A stretch of DNA of 64,000 nucleotides, taken from Alphaproteobacteria bacterium (GTDB lineage Bacteria > Pseudomonadota > Alphaproteobacteria > Micavibrionales > Micavibrionaceae). Positions 20,442 through 29,568 of the stretch are shown here, one piece after another. The notes beneath the pieces are model-generated. The model saw only the letters and a list, made by a program, of their open reading frames with translations, searched no databases and was not told where the DNA came from. The stretch's first letter is position 1. Each line of letters begins with the position of its first letter. Location of the stretch: the NCBI GenBank assembly GCA_002401695.1, contig NVTV01000002.1, positions 248,001 to 312,000 of the forward strand. The letters are read 5' to 3'. The translations under genes were made by a program, and so were the position numbers.

Positions 20442-20993
20442 ATGCGTGACACAAAGCAAGAGGTTCTAAAGTTTTGGTTTGAAGAAATTTCGCCGCAGCA
20501 ATGGTTTCAAAAAAACGTTTCGTTTGACGAAGATATCAAAGAACGCTTTATGGTGACGTATGATATGGCGCGTAAAGGGCTGTGTGCTGATTGGGCGAAT
20601 GATGCGGCGGGGGTGCTTGCGCTTTGTCTGGTGCTGGATCAATTCCCGCGCAATATGTTTCGCGATTCTCCTAAGGCATTTGAAACGGATGATAAAATTC
20701 TTCTTGTCGTCAAAGAGGCTCTCCATAAAGGTTTGGACCAACTTTTATCGCCGGTAAAACGTAGATTTGTTTACATGCCTTTTATGCATAGTGAAAATGT
20801 TATAGAGCAAAGGCGCAGTGTTTCTTTGTTCCAGACCATGAAAGACGATGACCCGCTTAGCTATGATTATGCATTGAAGCACCTTGAGGTTATCGAGAAA
20901 TTCGGCCGTTTTGCCCATAGAAATGAAATTCTAGGCCGTGAAAGTTCCGAAGAGGAGCTTGGTTATCTCGATTTGCCCGGCGCAGGATTTTAG
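20442..20993 (+). CDS. DUF924 family protein
   Basis: A 183-residue soluble protein of the DUF924 family, an all-helical fold with TPR-like character and no assigned reaction. Diagnostic segments are VLKFWFEEISPQQWF near the start, LALCLVLDQFPRNMFRDSP, and VYMPFMHSENVIEQRRSV. GGGAG lies 10 nt before the ATG. It starts just after the petABC terminator, so it is likely a separate unit. Confidence 0.85.
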   Translation: MRDTKQEVLKFWFEEISPQQWFQKNVSFDEDIKERFMVTYDMARKGLCADWANDAAGVLALCLVLDQFPRNMFRDSPKAFETDDKILLVVKEALHKGLDQLLSPVKRRFVYMPFMHSENVIEQRRSVSLFQTMKDDDPLSYDYALKHLEVIEKFGRFAHRNEILGRESSEEELGYLDLPGAGF

Positions 20994-21134
20994 AAAACGA
21001 ATCACTTTTGTGGTGCAGATATAATGCCTGCCGATTTAATCCATTGATTCTAAATGCGCATTCAATAACCTTGTATCTCTTCGAATATTCGTTATATCCT
21101 GAACCTATAACATAAATTTTATAGGAGGATGTGT

Positions 21135-21326
21135 ATGTCTGTATCTGAGGTTTCTGTTAATCCGCGTATTGAGGCTCTTCGTGCAAAGCATAAGGGGTTG
21201 TCTCAAAAAATCGAACAAGCTCACGGCAATCTATCGACAGCAGACTATTATCTTAGTCAGCTTAAAAAACAAAAATTGATTGTTAAGGAGAAACTGGAAA
21301 GCGAAGAAAAACGCATCGCCAGCTAG
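21135..21326 (+). CDS. DUF465 (YdcH-like) small protein
   Basis: A 63-residue helical protein. The pattern RIEALRAKHKGLSQKIEQA and LKKQKLIVKEKLES fits DUF465, small coiled-coil proteins common in Proteobacteria with no firm function. AGGAGG at 21123-21128 is ideally placed for the ATG at 21135. The ATG at 21129 touches it and is rejected. A hairpin terminator follows. Confidence 0.85.
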   Translation: MSVSEVSVNPRIEALRAKHKGLSQKIEQAHGNLSTADYYLSQLKKQKLIVKEKLESEEKRIAS

Positions 21327-21360
21327 TTTTGTTTGGTCTGAAATAGCAATATCCCAAAAT

Positions 21361-21387
21361 AAAAGCCGGAGATATTCCCCGGCTTTT
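21361..21387. terminator. Bidirectional terminator between DUF465 gene and trcR
   Basis: AAAAGCCGG and CCGGCTTTT form a 9-bp stem with A and T flanks on both sides. It lies between convergent genes and can stop transcription either way. Confidence 0.8.
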
Positions 21388-21410
21388 CTAATTCATAATA
21401 TTAGAATCGA

Positions 21411-22103
21411 CTAGTCTGATGAGCTTGATGTATCAGGCATAAAGTTTGAGAAATCAAAGCCACCTGTTGGTGAACTACTGATCTGAGCTTCAGCAGATGC
21501 TGCTAAGTCTTGTTTTTGTTGCTCTTCCAGTGCGGCTTTAACAGCTTCTGGGTCTTTTCCTGCTGCTTTCAATCCTTTGTCATACGCAGCCTCAAATTCT
21601 TGATAAGAACATAAACCCAATTCCGCAGGATGGCGCGGACGCAAATTCGGTGTGTTTGGGTGGGTGCGCTCACGAACAGCCAGAATTGTCGGCTTTGTTG
21701 TTCCAACAAGTTTGCAAATTTGGGCATCTGAAATTTCAGGGTGGTTTTTAACGAGAAAAGAAATTGCATCCGGTTTATCACCACGTTTTGAAACAGGTGT
21801 ATAACGTGGCCCTTTGGAGCGTGCCTTAACCGCGGGAAGGTCTCTTTTTGCAATTTTGAGGTTTGCTGCCGGATCGGATTCGCAACGCTCTAATTCTGTT
21901 TTTGTAAGTTCACCATGGTCAATAGGGGAGCGCCCAACAAGACCTCTGCCAATCTCTTCATTCGCCAGAGCCTCGATTTCGATTTCTGTGATATCTGTGA
22001 AAATTGCGATCTGTTTGAATGTAAGCGCAGTATTCTCAATCAGCCATACAGATGTTGCCTTTGGCATAAGCAGTGTAGGTGTTTGTGCGACGGCCTTGGC
22101 CAT
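21411..22103 (-). CDS. trcR: TrcR-like DUF1013 regulator
   Basis: A DUF1013 protein, the family of the Rhodobacter regulator TrcR, described as a cell-cycle transcriptional regulator in alphaproteobacteria. Domain cues are KATSVWLIENTALTFKQIA and EIEALANEEIGRGLVGRSP near the start, then ISFLVKNHPEISDAQICKLVG and a helix-turn-helix-like TTKPTILAVRERTH. An Ala/Gln/Ser-rich tail ends in SSSSD. I chose the ATG at 22103 (MAKAVAQ) with AGGAG about 8 nt upstream. The frame extends to 22163 but without such a site. Confidence 0.9.
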   Translation of the reverse strand: MAKAVAQTPTLLMPKATSVWLIENTALTFKQIAIFTDITEIEIEALANEEIGRGLVGRSPIDHGELTKTELERCESDPAANLKIAKRDLPAVKARSKGPRYTPVSKRGDKPDAISFLVKNHPEISDAQICKLVGTTKPTILAVRERTHPNTPNLRPRHPAELGLCSYQEFEAAYDKGLKAAGKDPEAVKAALEEQQKQDLAASAEAQISSSPTGGFDFSNFMPDTSSSSD

Positions 22104-22297
22104 TTTTTTCTCCTGAAATAATATTTCAACCATTGTAACATCGAAACCCGTCCCTCGGTTCAATGTGGTGTTTAAACAAAATGTTTAGGGAACGAGCAGA
22201 ATATAAGCGAGTTTTTTCACAAATGCCAGCTTTTTATTAACGAAGAATTGTATATAATCGGTGTATCTTGATGCCTCTACCATGGAGTGATGCCATA

Positions 22298-22480
22298 ATG
22301 TTCAACGATGACCTTCCCAAACCCAAGGCGGAATCAATATTTCCGCGTAATATAGAGTTTTTATCTGTGGCTGATCTGGGCGATTATATTGGTGAATTAG
22401 AGGCGGAAATCGATAGGGTTAGACAGGATATGAAGGTTAAAGAAAAATCTAAAAACGCTGCGGACTCATTTTTTAAATAA
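22298..22480 (+). CDS. DUF1192 small protein
   Basis: A 60-residue protein of the DUF1192 family, found almost only in alphaproteobacteria. The start MFNDDLPKPKAES, the middle LSVADLGDYIGELEAEIDR and the end ADSFFK match the family pattern. It is mostly one coiled helix. GGAG lies about 10 nt before the ATG at 22298. It is 19 bp from guaC and probably cotranscribed. Confidence 0.85.
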   Translation: MFNDDLPKPKAESIFPRNIEFLSVADLGDYIGELEAEIDRVRQDMKVKEKSKNAADSFFK

Positions 22481-22499
22481 GGAATTGTAAAGGAAAAAC

Positions 22500-23543
22500 A
22501 TGCGTATAGAAGAAGATATTAAACTAGACTTTAAAGACGTTTTAATTCGTCCCAAGCGCTCAACGCTGGCCAGTCGTAAGGATGTAGATATTACGCGCGA
22601 TTACCAATTTAAGTGGAGCGGGCGTTCCTACAATGGTGTTCCGATTATTGCGGCGAATATGGACGGGGTTGGTACGTTTGATATGGCCAAATCTTTCCTG
22701 CGTTCTCAAAGTGGTATGAGTGTCGCCCTGCACAAGCATTACCCATTGGAGCAGCTCATAGAGTTTTTTGATGAAAATGACCCGTCTTCGGTTTGGTACA
22801 GCATTGGTATGGTCAAGGCAGATCAAGAAAAATTAAGTGAATTTATAAAACTGCGCCCCTCCAAGATCGATAAGATTTGTCTGGATGTTGCCAATGGGTA
22901 TAGCGAGCATTTCCTTGATTTCGTAAAGCGTGTTCGTGATATGGTGCCTAACATCACCATTATGGCGGGTAACGTTGTGACCGGTGAAATGGTGGAGGAG
23001 TTGATCCTTTCTGGCGTGGATGTTGTGAAGGTTGGCATCGGACCGGGCAGTGTATGCACGACGCGCAAGATGACAGGCGTTGGTTATCCTCAGCTTTCCG
23101 CGATTATTGAGTGTGCGGATGCGGCGCATGGCTTAGGCGGTTTGATCTGCGCGGATGGTGGTTGCACGGTTCCTGGGGATATCGCCAAGGCGTTCGGCGC
23201 GGGTGCGGATTTTATTATGCTGGGCGGTATGCTTGCCGGTCATGATCAGGCGGAACTTGAGTTGATTGAAGAAAATGGCGAAAAATTTATGACATTTTAC
23301 GGGATGAGCAGTGATACCGCTATGACCAAGCATAAGGGCGGCGTTGCGGATTATCGTGCCAGTGAGGGAAAAACGGTAAAAATACCGTATCGCGGGGATG
23401 TTTCAGGAACACTTCAAGATATTTTAGGTGGTGTACGCTCGGCCTGTACCTATGTCGGGGCGCGGCGTTTGAAGGAGCTGCCTAAACGCACGACATTTAT
23501 TCGTGTAACCCAACAAATTAACAATATTTTCGGTAGTAGTTAG
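22500..23543 (+). CDS. guaC: GMP reductase
   Basis: GuaC converts GMP to IMP with NADPH and ammonia release, a purine salvage step. The 347-residue length equals the E. coli protein and long stretches read almost the same, from the first residues [20 protein letters not shown] to [14 protein letters not shown] (catalytic Cys in the loop), [17 protein letters not shown]-like text, and the C-terminal [18 protein letters not shown]. No CBS domains are present, unlike most IMP dehydrogenases. The similarity to enterobacterial GuaC is higher than I expect for an alphaproteobacterium, so transfer is possible. Confidence 0.95.
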   Translation: MRIEEDIKLDFKDVLIRPKRSTLASRKDVDITRDYQFKWSGRSYNGVPIIAANMDGVGTFDMAKSFLRSQSGMSVALHKHYPLEQLIEFFDENDPSSVWYSIGMVKADQEKLSEFIKLRPSKIDKICLDVANGYSEHFLDFVKRVRDMVPNITIMAGNVVTGEMVEELILSGVDVVKVGIGPGSVCTTRKMTGVGYPQLSAIIECADAAHGLGGLICADGGCTVPGDIAKAFGAGADFIMLGGMLAGHDQAELELIEENGEKFMTFYGMSSDTAMTKHKGGVADYRASEGKTVKIPYRGDVSGTLQDILGGVRSACTYVGARRLKELPKRTTFIRVTQQINNIFGSS

Positions 23544-23667
23544 AAAATTGTAACCAGAAACTATGTCATTGTGATAATAGCGTAATTTTATCCTTTGATT
23601 TACTTGCGTATGATGTGCTTAATGGATATGGTGTGCACGGTATTTAATCTTAGAGGAGCCTTAATAC

Positions 23668-24018
23668 ATGGACGATATTCAAACGCGATTGAAAGAAACG
23701 TCTCAGAACTGTCTTGTTGCCTATGAGTCATGGGATGAAGATAGGCAGGATAAAAAAGCGCAGGAGGCACTGCATGCTGCTATACATGAGCTGCGCAAGG
23801 TGTCTTCCCGTCTCGAAATTGATCTGGCTGTGAGCGAGCGTAACCAATCAACAGCGAAGCCATTGCCTATTCCGGCGCACAAATCCAGCAATAAAAATTC
23901 TGGTGTGGCTATTCTTGATAGTGGTGATGTCAGCAATGTAGATAATGGAGCGCAGAAGCCTATTATCCAAAAATCTGCTCCACGCCGCCGTCGTGCACCG
24001 CGTAAACCGCAGAGCTAA
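23668..24018 (+). CDS. Hypothetical protein, helical N-terminus and basic tail
   Basis: A 116-residue protein I do not recognise. Residues 1-60 look like helices (TRLKETSQNCLVAYESWD, then ELRKVSSRLEIDLAVSE). A polar linker follows, and the end is strongly basic (APRRRRAPRKPQS), which could bind nucleic acid. AGAGGAG lies before the ATG at a fair distance. It converges with gloB, 6 bp away. No function is assigned. Confidence 0.7.
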   Translation: MDDIQTRLKETSQNCLVAYESWDEDRQDKKAQEALHAAIHELRKVSSRLEIDLAVSERNQSTAKPLPIPAHKSSNKNSGVAILDSGDVSNVDNGAQKPIIQKSAPRRRRAPRKPQS

Positions 24019-24024
24019 TAGATT

Positions 24025-24744
24025 TTAGAAATTATCTTTCTTAAGACGAAGCGCGGCAAATTCTTCCGCGCTTTTTGCGCGTATGAAGATGTTTGTTTTC
24101 TTTTCCATCGCTAATGATGTTGGAATTGTTGGCTGGTTATTCGCACGTAGTGCTTTGATTTGCTCTATGCGTTTCTTTAAATCCTCATTGCTGCGATCAT
24201 GGGCAAGGCAGAACCCCGCATTTCCGCGCGTATATTCGTGTCCGCAATAGATCATTGTTTCATCGGGTAAGGCCATTATCTTTTGAAATCCGTTAAACAT
24301 GTCTTGTGCAGTACCTTCAAATAACCGTCCGCACCCTAAGGAAAACAGTGTATCTCCAGTAAATATAGCTGCGCTGTCTTTGAAGTAGAAGCAGATACCG
24401 CCGCGTGTGTGTCCAGGGGTTTCGATGATTTGTGCTCGCTCTGTACCCAATGTGAATATGTCACCTTCTTTTACGGCAATATCAATGTTTTTGATAAGCG
24501 CGCCTTCCTTTTCGGGGGCGACAATTTTTGCGCTGTATTTGCGTTTTAACGCGGCGTTGCCATCTGTGTGATCCCAGTGGTGGTGGGTGTTTAAGATGAA
24601 ATCAAGGTTTAAGCCTTGCGCGTTTAAAACCTCTATAACCGGACCGGCTTCCCCCGGATCAAGAACGGCCACTGTTCCGCAAGATGATTGCAGAAGATAG
24701 GTGTAATTATCTTTTAGAATGGGGATGATTTGAATATCAATCAC
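24025..24744 (-). CDS. gloB: Hydroxyacylglutathione hydrolase (glyoxalase II)
   Basis: GloB hydrolyses S-lactoylglutathione to D-lactate and glutathione, the second step of methylglyoxal detoxification. It is a metallo-beta-lactamase-fold enzyme with the metal site THHHWDHTDGN, the later ligands in ETPGHTRGG, FTGDTLFSLGCGRLFEG and CGHEYTRGNAGF. The GTG at 24744 makes a GTGA overlap with the stop of the upstream gene and gives a 239-residue protein that starts at the family N-terminus (IDIQIIPILKDNY). The longer open frame upstream is Arg-rich and unlike the family. Confidence 0.94.
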   Translation of the reverse strand: MIDIQIIPILKDNYTYLLQSSCGTVAVLDPGEAGPVIEVLNAQGLNLDFILNTHHHWDHTDGNAALKRKYSAKIVAPEKEGALIKNIDIAVKEGDIFTLGTERAQIIETPGHTRGGICFYFKDSAAIFTGDTLFSLGCGRLFEGTAQDMFNGFQKIMALPDETMIYCGHEYTRGNAGFCLAHDRSNEDLKKRIEQIKALRANNQPTIPTSLAMEKKTNIFIRAKSAEEFAALRLKKDNF

Positions 24745-25649
24745 GGCGTTGCTTTCTCTCCGGTTTTTATCTCTGTGGATCCGAGGGCTTCGGCGAGGCT
24801 GTTTTCTGCACTTCCTGGGCGCAACGGCTTTTGCTGCGAACTGTGCGGCGCCCACCCATGCAAGAAGATAATTTCAAAGGAGGCGACAATACGTCCGTCC
24901 TCTTCGGCAAAATCGTCATGATATTTCTGGGCGAGGCGCATAAAGAATTCTTTATTAAGCGGGGCCTTGCTTCTTTCGATTATGGCGTTGCTTTCACCCA
25001 TCCCACGAATATCATGTAATAGTTTAAAAACACTATCATAAGTTACTGTGATAATTTCAGAATCTATAATCGGCAAGTTAAGTTTTGCGCGTTGCAGTAA
25101 GTCACCCATTTGCGGCTTGTCGGCAAAGGGCGCAACGCGGGGACTGATGCCGCCAAACATAGAAAGTTCAATGTCTGCCATGGCCTTTCTGAGTTCATGC
25201 AGGGTTTCACCGCCGAAAATAGAGGCCATAAATAATCCGTCATCCTTAAGGCTGTTACGGATTTGCAGTAAGGCTCCTGGCAAGTCATTTACCGTATGTA
25301 AATTTAGATTACTGAGGATTAAGTCCATGCTTTGGGGGGCAATAGGCAGGAGTTCTTCTGATGCCTGAATATAGGCCGTGCAAGGCTCTACGGGTGTATC
25401 CGGTAAATCGAGCGTGATCATCGTGCCGATTTTATCATGTTGCGCCGATAGGGGGCTGCGCGATCCAATATGCAGCGCCGTATCAAACGTGCGGTTGATG
25501 TCGTGCAAACGATCAGAGAGCTGGTGTTTGCTCCATTGGAATAGGAAATTATGGTCAGAAAAATGATGTGCTGCGCGTTGTCTTTTGTGTTTGACCAATG
25601 TGCGATCAAATATAAGAATATCATTGCCAGTTTGCGGTGATGCTACCAT
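24741..25649 (-). CDS. NDUFAF5/BioC-like SAM-dependent methyltransferase-fold protein
   Basis: A 302-residue protein with a class I methyltransferase fold. The opening ILIFDRTLVKHKRQRAA, the later FMASIFGGETLHELRKA, and the end LHGWAPHSSQQKPLRPGSA are the hallmarks of the NDUFAF5 family rather than of BioC itself. Human NDUFAF5 hydroxylates an arginine of a complex I subunit. A similar complex I assembly role here is an inference. The first SAM-binding motif is weak (ALHIGSRSPLS). It overlaps the upstream large gene by 7 bp and gloB by 4 bp, so all three are one operon. Confidence 0.85.
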   Translation of the reverse strand: MVASPQTGNDILIFDRTLVKHKRQRAAHHFSDHNFLFQWSKHQLSDRLHDINRTFDTALHIGSRSPLSAQHDKIGTMITLDLPDTPVEPCTAYIQASEELLPIAPQSMDLILSNLNLHTVNDLPGALLQIRNSLKDDGLFMASIFGGETLHELRKAMADIELSMFGGISPRVAPFADKPQMGDLLQRAKLNLPIIDSEIITVTYDSVFKLLHDIRGMGESNAIIERSKAPLNKEFFMRLAQKYHDDFAEEDGRIVASFEIIFLHGWAPHSSQQKPLRPGSAENSLAEALGSTEIKTGEKATP

Positions 25650-28351
25650 TTTTCCGGCTTAGGCTCGTTATCTTGCTCTTCTTCCAGAGCTTCCCTGATG
25701 GCGTCTATTTCATTTTCGAAATCTTCGATTAAGCTGATATCCAGATGCTTCGCTGCTTCTCTTTTCTTGTTTTCTTCCTCAAGACTTTCCGGATCACCCG
25801 CTGTTTCTGCGCTGTCCATATCCAAATTATCATCTTTTGCACCGCTGAGGCCGAGCTTCTTTCTTTTACGCTTTTCTTTCTTTTCCTTGTCTTTTTTCTT
25901 CGTGCTTTTCCCTTTGCCTTTGCTTGCGGCTTTTGGTGATGCTTTTGGTTTTAGACTCTCATCATCATCGTTTGTATCCTTCACACGACTGGATTGTGAT
26001 TCTGTCGGTGGGATAGCATCAGGCATCGACCAATCAGGCTGCGCGGTTTTGAAAATATCGTCCAGTATAATTTTAACATCGCGCTTTGCCTGCAACTTCA
26101 TATGTTCCGGTAAATACCGGTAGGCGCGTGCAAGAATTGTCATGAAATGCTGTTCTTTTGAAATAGATTTCCAGAGCAGCATATATTGATAAATCGGAAT
26201 AAAGGTTATTCCCGGTGTTTTGAATATTTCAGGCGGGGAAGTCACCGCAAAAGGGTGGATGCGTTGCGGGGTGATTCCAATGTGGCTGAAATAGCTTTCC
26301 CCCAATTTGATAACCAAATCAGGTGTAACACCAAATTTTTCGGCTATAAATTGTTTTAGCATTTTATAGTTAGTGATCTCTTTTGGTATATTAAATTGCG
26401 GCGCACTGACACTTAGGCCGTTGCCCTCAAAGCGTTGTGGCACGGGCATATGCTTGACCATGAAACCGGCATGAATATCGCCTTTAAGGCTTTTTGTCAG
26501 AGGAAGAACAACTGCGGTATTGATGGTTTTTTCATCAGATAAAGCAAAATCGACAACCTCGGATGAAATGCCGGTTCGCCCGCCTTGGCTTTGGCCTTCT
26601 TCTACGAAAATAGAGTTGATTGTCCGTAATTGTCCGGCAGAGCCTTTAACCTCTTTAAAGCGTTTATCTGAATTGCTTATTTGTTTCAAAAAGTTACGCA
26701 CTTTGAATGTTCGTGTAACCTCACCTGCGGCGATGTTGATGTCTCTGCTGATCCAGTTTTCTGCTTTGACTTTCAAATGTTGCATCAGTGAAAGGATTTG
26801 CAGTTCCAACCGTGAATTTGGAATAAGGCCAACGGCAATCGCGTCCAGAACATTCTGCGCACTTAGTTCGCGAATAACACCTTTTGCTTGAAAGCGATGA
26901 TCTTCAAGAATTTTCCGCTTAGGGGCCAGTTTCTTGTTGATGTCTTGTACGGGCAAGTAAAAGGTGTGAACCCGTTCATCAATATAATTTGGATCGGGGT
27001 AATAGAGTGGTCCTGTTTCAATCAGGCTCTTTTTCTGTGCTTTCAGGCCAATAAATGTTTTGGAAAAGCTCTTTGTATTTTCAAGTGTAATAGCCCCTAA
27101 ATCGAGAATGTCTTCATAGTCGGTTGAGATCGCTTCCAACATATGGCCTGACCATTCGCGTCCATCGATATTAATGCCGCTGCGTCTGACGGCATTGACA
27201 ATGCCGCGGACAACACCATCATGCAAATAGATGAGCAAGCGTTTATCTTCATCAAGGCGATAGGGCAGGATTTCGGCTATCTCTTTGTTACGTGTTATAA
27301 CATCAACCAGTGTACCGTCTTTTTGGTCGCGCAATGTTTTGATGGCCAGTACGCCTGTCTCATCTTGTGTGATACGTCGTTCTTTTATGTTTAGACTGGC
27401 GCGTTCGGGTTGCTTGCGCGCCACTGCTATAAAGCTGGTTGGTGGATCACCCAGCGGATCTCCATCAATTTTAAGCAATCTGAAATGTCCGTCAAAGTTC
27501 TTTTTAACATATTCATCATCCCAATGTGGCGCGGAATATTGTACGCGCGCACCAAGGGCGCGGAGCTCTCTTCTGAATTCCTGTACGGTGAAATATGTGT
27601 ATTCAAAGGGTAGGCGGCTTTCCCAAATCTCGCGATTATCTTTGCGCATAATAAATTCATAAGCCCATTTATAGGGCAGACGGAATAACCGTGTACGCGG
27701 AAAACGCGGGGGCAGTTCTTCTAAAAAGAAACCACCACAGCCCGGGTCTTGCTTTGGGCGGGCATGCTCTGAATACCAGACCAGAAGGTCCGCTTCACAC
27801 AGATCCACAAGATCATCGCTTGTACTTTCTTCATCATGCATTTCCAGCAAGACAAAATCATCCCCATCGGGTTTCGTATAATCACGAATAAACATCGTGC
27901 CGTCATTTTTCAGCATAGTAAATTGTTTGCGCAATGTGTCGGTGATGATGCGTTCGTTATAACGCGCATTGGAAAATACCTGATGCAAAATATAGGAATT
28001 TATGATGGCATCAATGGATTCTGGCTCAAACAGATCACTGGAGACATCGCCAATTTTAAATTCCAAATTATGTGTTTGGTATTTTTCTTTGGCAACGCGG
28101 ATGGTTTTCTTACTTTTATCAATGCCAATAAAACGCATTTTTGGGCTTAAAACGGCCATGGCATACGTTAGTTCGCCATCACCGCATCCCATATCCAGAA
28201 CCTTCGCGCCCTCATCAAGCAACAGATGCGACAGGGTAAACCATGCGCGATGCACAACGTCATAGGGAATATCTTTGAGCATATGATTACGCTCTTCGAT
28301 ATAATCTATTATTTCATCCTTAAATAGGTCGGTGTTATCTGTCTCTGTCAT
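25643..28351 (-). CDS. Methyltransferase fused to two degenerate Nudix-like domains and a charged tail
   Basis: A 902-residue protein. Residues about 30-200 are a class I SAM methyltransferase with motif I VLDMGCGDGE (51-60). Residues about 355-470 and about 608-705 each resemble an ADP-ribose pyrophosphatase-type Nudix fold: EILPYRLDEDKRLLIYLHDG then YYPDPNYIDERVHTFYLPV, and AVVLPLTKSLKGDIHAGFMV then LGESYFSHIGITPQRIHPFAV (shown in part). Neither has an intact Nudix box. In the second, QFIAEKFGV stands where REUXEEXGU is expected. The tail beyond about 785 is Lys-rich then acidic. It heads the operon with the NDUFAF5-like gene and gloB. The substrate is unknown. Confidence 0.75.
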   Translation of the reverse strand: MTETDNTDLFKDEIIDYIEERNHMLKDIPYDVVHRAWFTLSHLLLDEGAKVLDMGCGDGELTYAMAVLSPKMRFIGIDKSKKTIRVAKEKYQTHNLEFKIGDVSSDLFEPESIDAIINSYILHQVFSNARYNERIITDTLRKQFTMLKNDGTMFIRDYTKPDGDDFVLLEMHDEESTSDDLVDLCEADLLVWYSEHARPKQDPGCGGFFLEELPPRFPRTRLFRLPYKWAYEFIMRKDNREIWESRLPFEYTYFTVQEFRRELRALGARVQYSAPHWDDEYVKKNFDGHFRLLKIDGDPLGDPPTSFIAVARKQPERASLNIKERRITQDETGVLAIKTLRDQKDGTLVDVITRNKEIAEILPYRLDEDKRLLIYLHDGVVRGIVNAVRRSGINIDGREWSGHMLEAISTDYEDILDLGAITLENTKSFSKTFIGLKAQKKSLIETGPLYYPDPNYIDERVHTFYLPVQDINKKLAPKRKILEDHRFQAKGVIRELSAQNVLDAIAVGLIPNSRLELQILSLMQHLKVKAENWISRDINIAAGEVTRTFKVRNFLKQISNSDKRFKEVKGSAGQLRTINSIFVEEGQSQGGRTGISSEVVDFALSDEKTINTAVVLPLTKSLKGDIHAGFMVKHMPVPQRFEGNGLSVSAPQFNIPKEITNYKMLKQFIAEKFGVTPDLVIKLGESYFSHIGITPQRIHPFAVTSPPEIFKTPGITFIPIYQYMLLWKSISKEQHFMTILARAYRYLPEHMKLQAKRDVKIILDDIFKTAQPDWSMPDAIPPTESQSSRVKDTNDDDESLKPKASPKAASKGKGKSTKKKDKEKKEKRKRKKLGLSGAKDDNLDMDSAETAGDPESLEEENKKREAAKHLDISLIEDFENEIDAIREALEEEQDNEPKPEKW

Positions 28352-28468
28352 GAGCCTTTAATTCTTTTTGTATCCCGCTTTTATATATGTTTTTTTTGCT
28401 TTCCCAAGCGATGCATCATACAGTTATTGGAATAAAAACGCACGACTTATATATTAAGTTCCTTAAAT

Positions 28469-29227
28469 ATGAAGCACCTATGCGCGCAAGCACAATTATC
28501 ATTGAAGTCCGTTCTTGCGGATGGGCTTAACCTTATCCTGCCGCCGCGTTGTCCGGTGACGGGCGATATGGTCGATGCACAAGGCATGATCTCATCCGAT
28601 GCGTGGCGGGATCTTGTGTTTATTGGTGATCCGTTATGCGCGCATTGTGGTGTGCCTTTGGCGTTCGAAACGGAAGGGAATGCGCGGTGTATGACGTGTC
28701 TGGAAACGCCGCCAATTTACCATTGCGCGCGTGCTGCCCTTCAATATAATGACATTAGCCGCAATCTTATTCTGGGGTTTAAGCACGGTGATAAAACGCA
28801 TGTTATTCAATCATTTCTGCCGTGGCTGAAACAAGCCGGGCGGGAGATGTTAGGGCAGGCCGATTATCTTATCCCCGTACCGCTGCACCCTGCACGTTTA
28901 ATTATGCGGCGTTATAATCAGGCGGCTTTAATCGCCGGCGCGCTTGCAAAATCAGTTGATATTCCGTGCTTACCCACGGCGATGAAGCGTGTGCGTGCAA
29001 CGCCGTCTCAAGGGCATTTAACCAGTGATGAACGCATGAAAAATGTGCAGGAGGCTTTCGATGTTCCTCTTAAATACCAAGAGATGATAAAGGGAAAATC
29101 TATTATCCTGATTGATGATGTTTTGACAACGGGGGCAACGGTGAATGAGTGTGCGAAGGTGTTATATTACCACGGCGCAAGGCAAGTGGATGTCTTGACA
29201 CTGGCACGTGTTGTTTTTGATTCGTGA
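28469..29227 (+). CDS. ComF family phosphoribosyltransferase-like protein
   Basis: A 252-residue ComF-type protein. The N-terminal part has a zinc-ribbon-like Cys pattern (PPRCPVTGD, then CAHCGVP and CMTC). The C-terminal phosphoribosyltransferase domain has the PRPP motif SIILIDDVLTTGATVNE and an upstream VPLHPARLIMRRYNQAALIA loop. ComF relates to DNA uptake in competent bacteria, but most homologues have no proven role. The start ATG at 28469 has no clear ribosome site, so the start is less sure than the frame. Confidence 0.9.
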   Translation: MKHLCAQAQLSLKSVLADGLNLILPPRCPVTGDMVDAQGMISSDAWRDLVFIGDPLCAHCGVPLAFETEGNARCMTCLETPPIYHCARAALQYNDISRNLILGFKHGDKTHVIQSFLPWLKQAGREMLGQADYLIPVPLHPARLIMRRYNQAALIAGALAKSVDIPCLPTAMKRVRATPSQGHLTSDERMKNVQEAFDVPLKYQEMIKGKSIILIDDVLTTGATVNECAKVLYYHGARQVDVLTLARVVFDS

Positions 29228-29310
29228 TATGGATAAGATTAATGACTATATTTTTGTTGTTATGTCGTGTTAAAATCCTCTCCTATTCGTAAGCGTAAGG
29301 AGATATATAA

Positions 29311-29568
29311 ATGGCAAAAATAGAAATCTACACATGGTCGACATGTCCGTATTGTAAGCGCGCAAAGGCATTGCTTGATTCTAAAGGGGTGGCTTATACC
29401 AATTATGATATTACGGGCGATGATGCTGCGCGCGCCAAAATGATAGAACGCACAGGTGGGCCAAAATCTGTGCCTCAAATCTTTGTTGATGATAAGCATT
29501 ACGGTGGTTGCGATGAATTGCATGCTCTGGATGCACAAGGGACGTTGGATGGAATTTTAAATGGCTGA
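29311..29568 (+). CDS. grxC: Glutaredoxin 3
   Basis: An 85-residue dithiol glutaredoxin that reduces disulfides with glutathione. It has the active site CPYC (residues 11-14) after IYTWST, the TGGPKSVPQIFVDDKH cis-proline region and the GGCDEL glutathione-binding motif. AAGGAG precedes the ATG. It overlaps the amidase gene by 8 bp, a pairing that fits glutathione metabolism. Confidence 0.95.
   Translation: MAKIEIYTWSTCPYCKRAKALLDSKGVAYTNYDITGDDAARAKMIERTGGPKSVPQIFVDDKHYGGCDELHALDAQGTLDGILNG

Noticed and set aside
25698-26123. Ser/Phe-rich plus-strand ORF opposite the Lys-rich tail
   Set aside because: It is the antisense of a charged coding tail. Composition alone explains the open frame.
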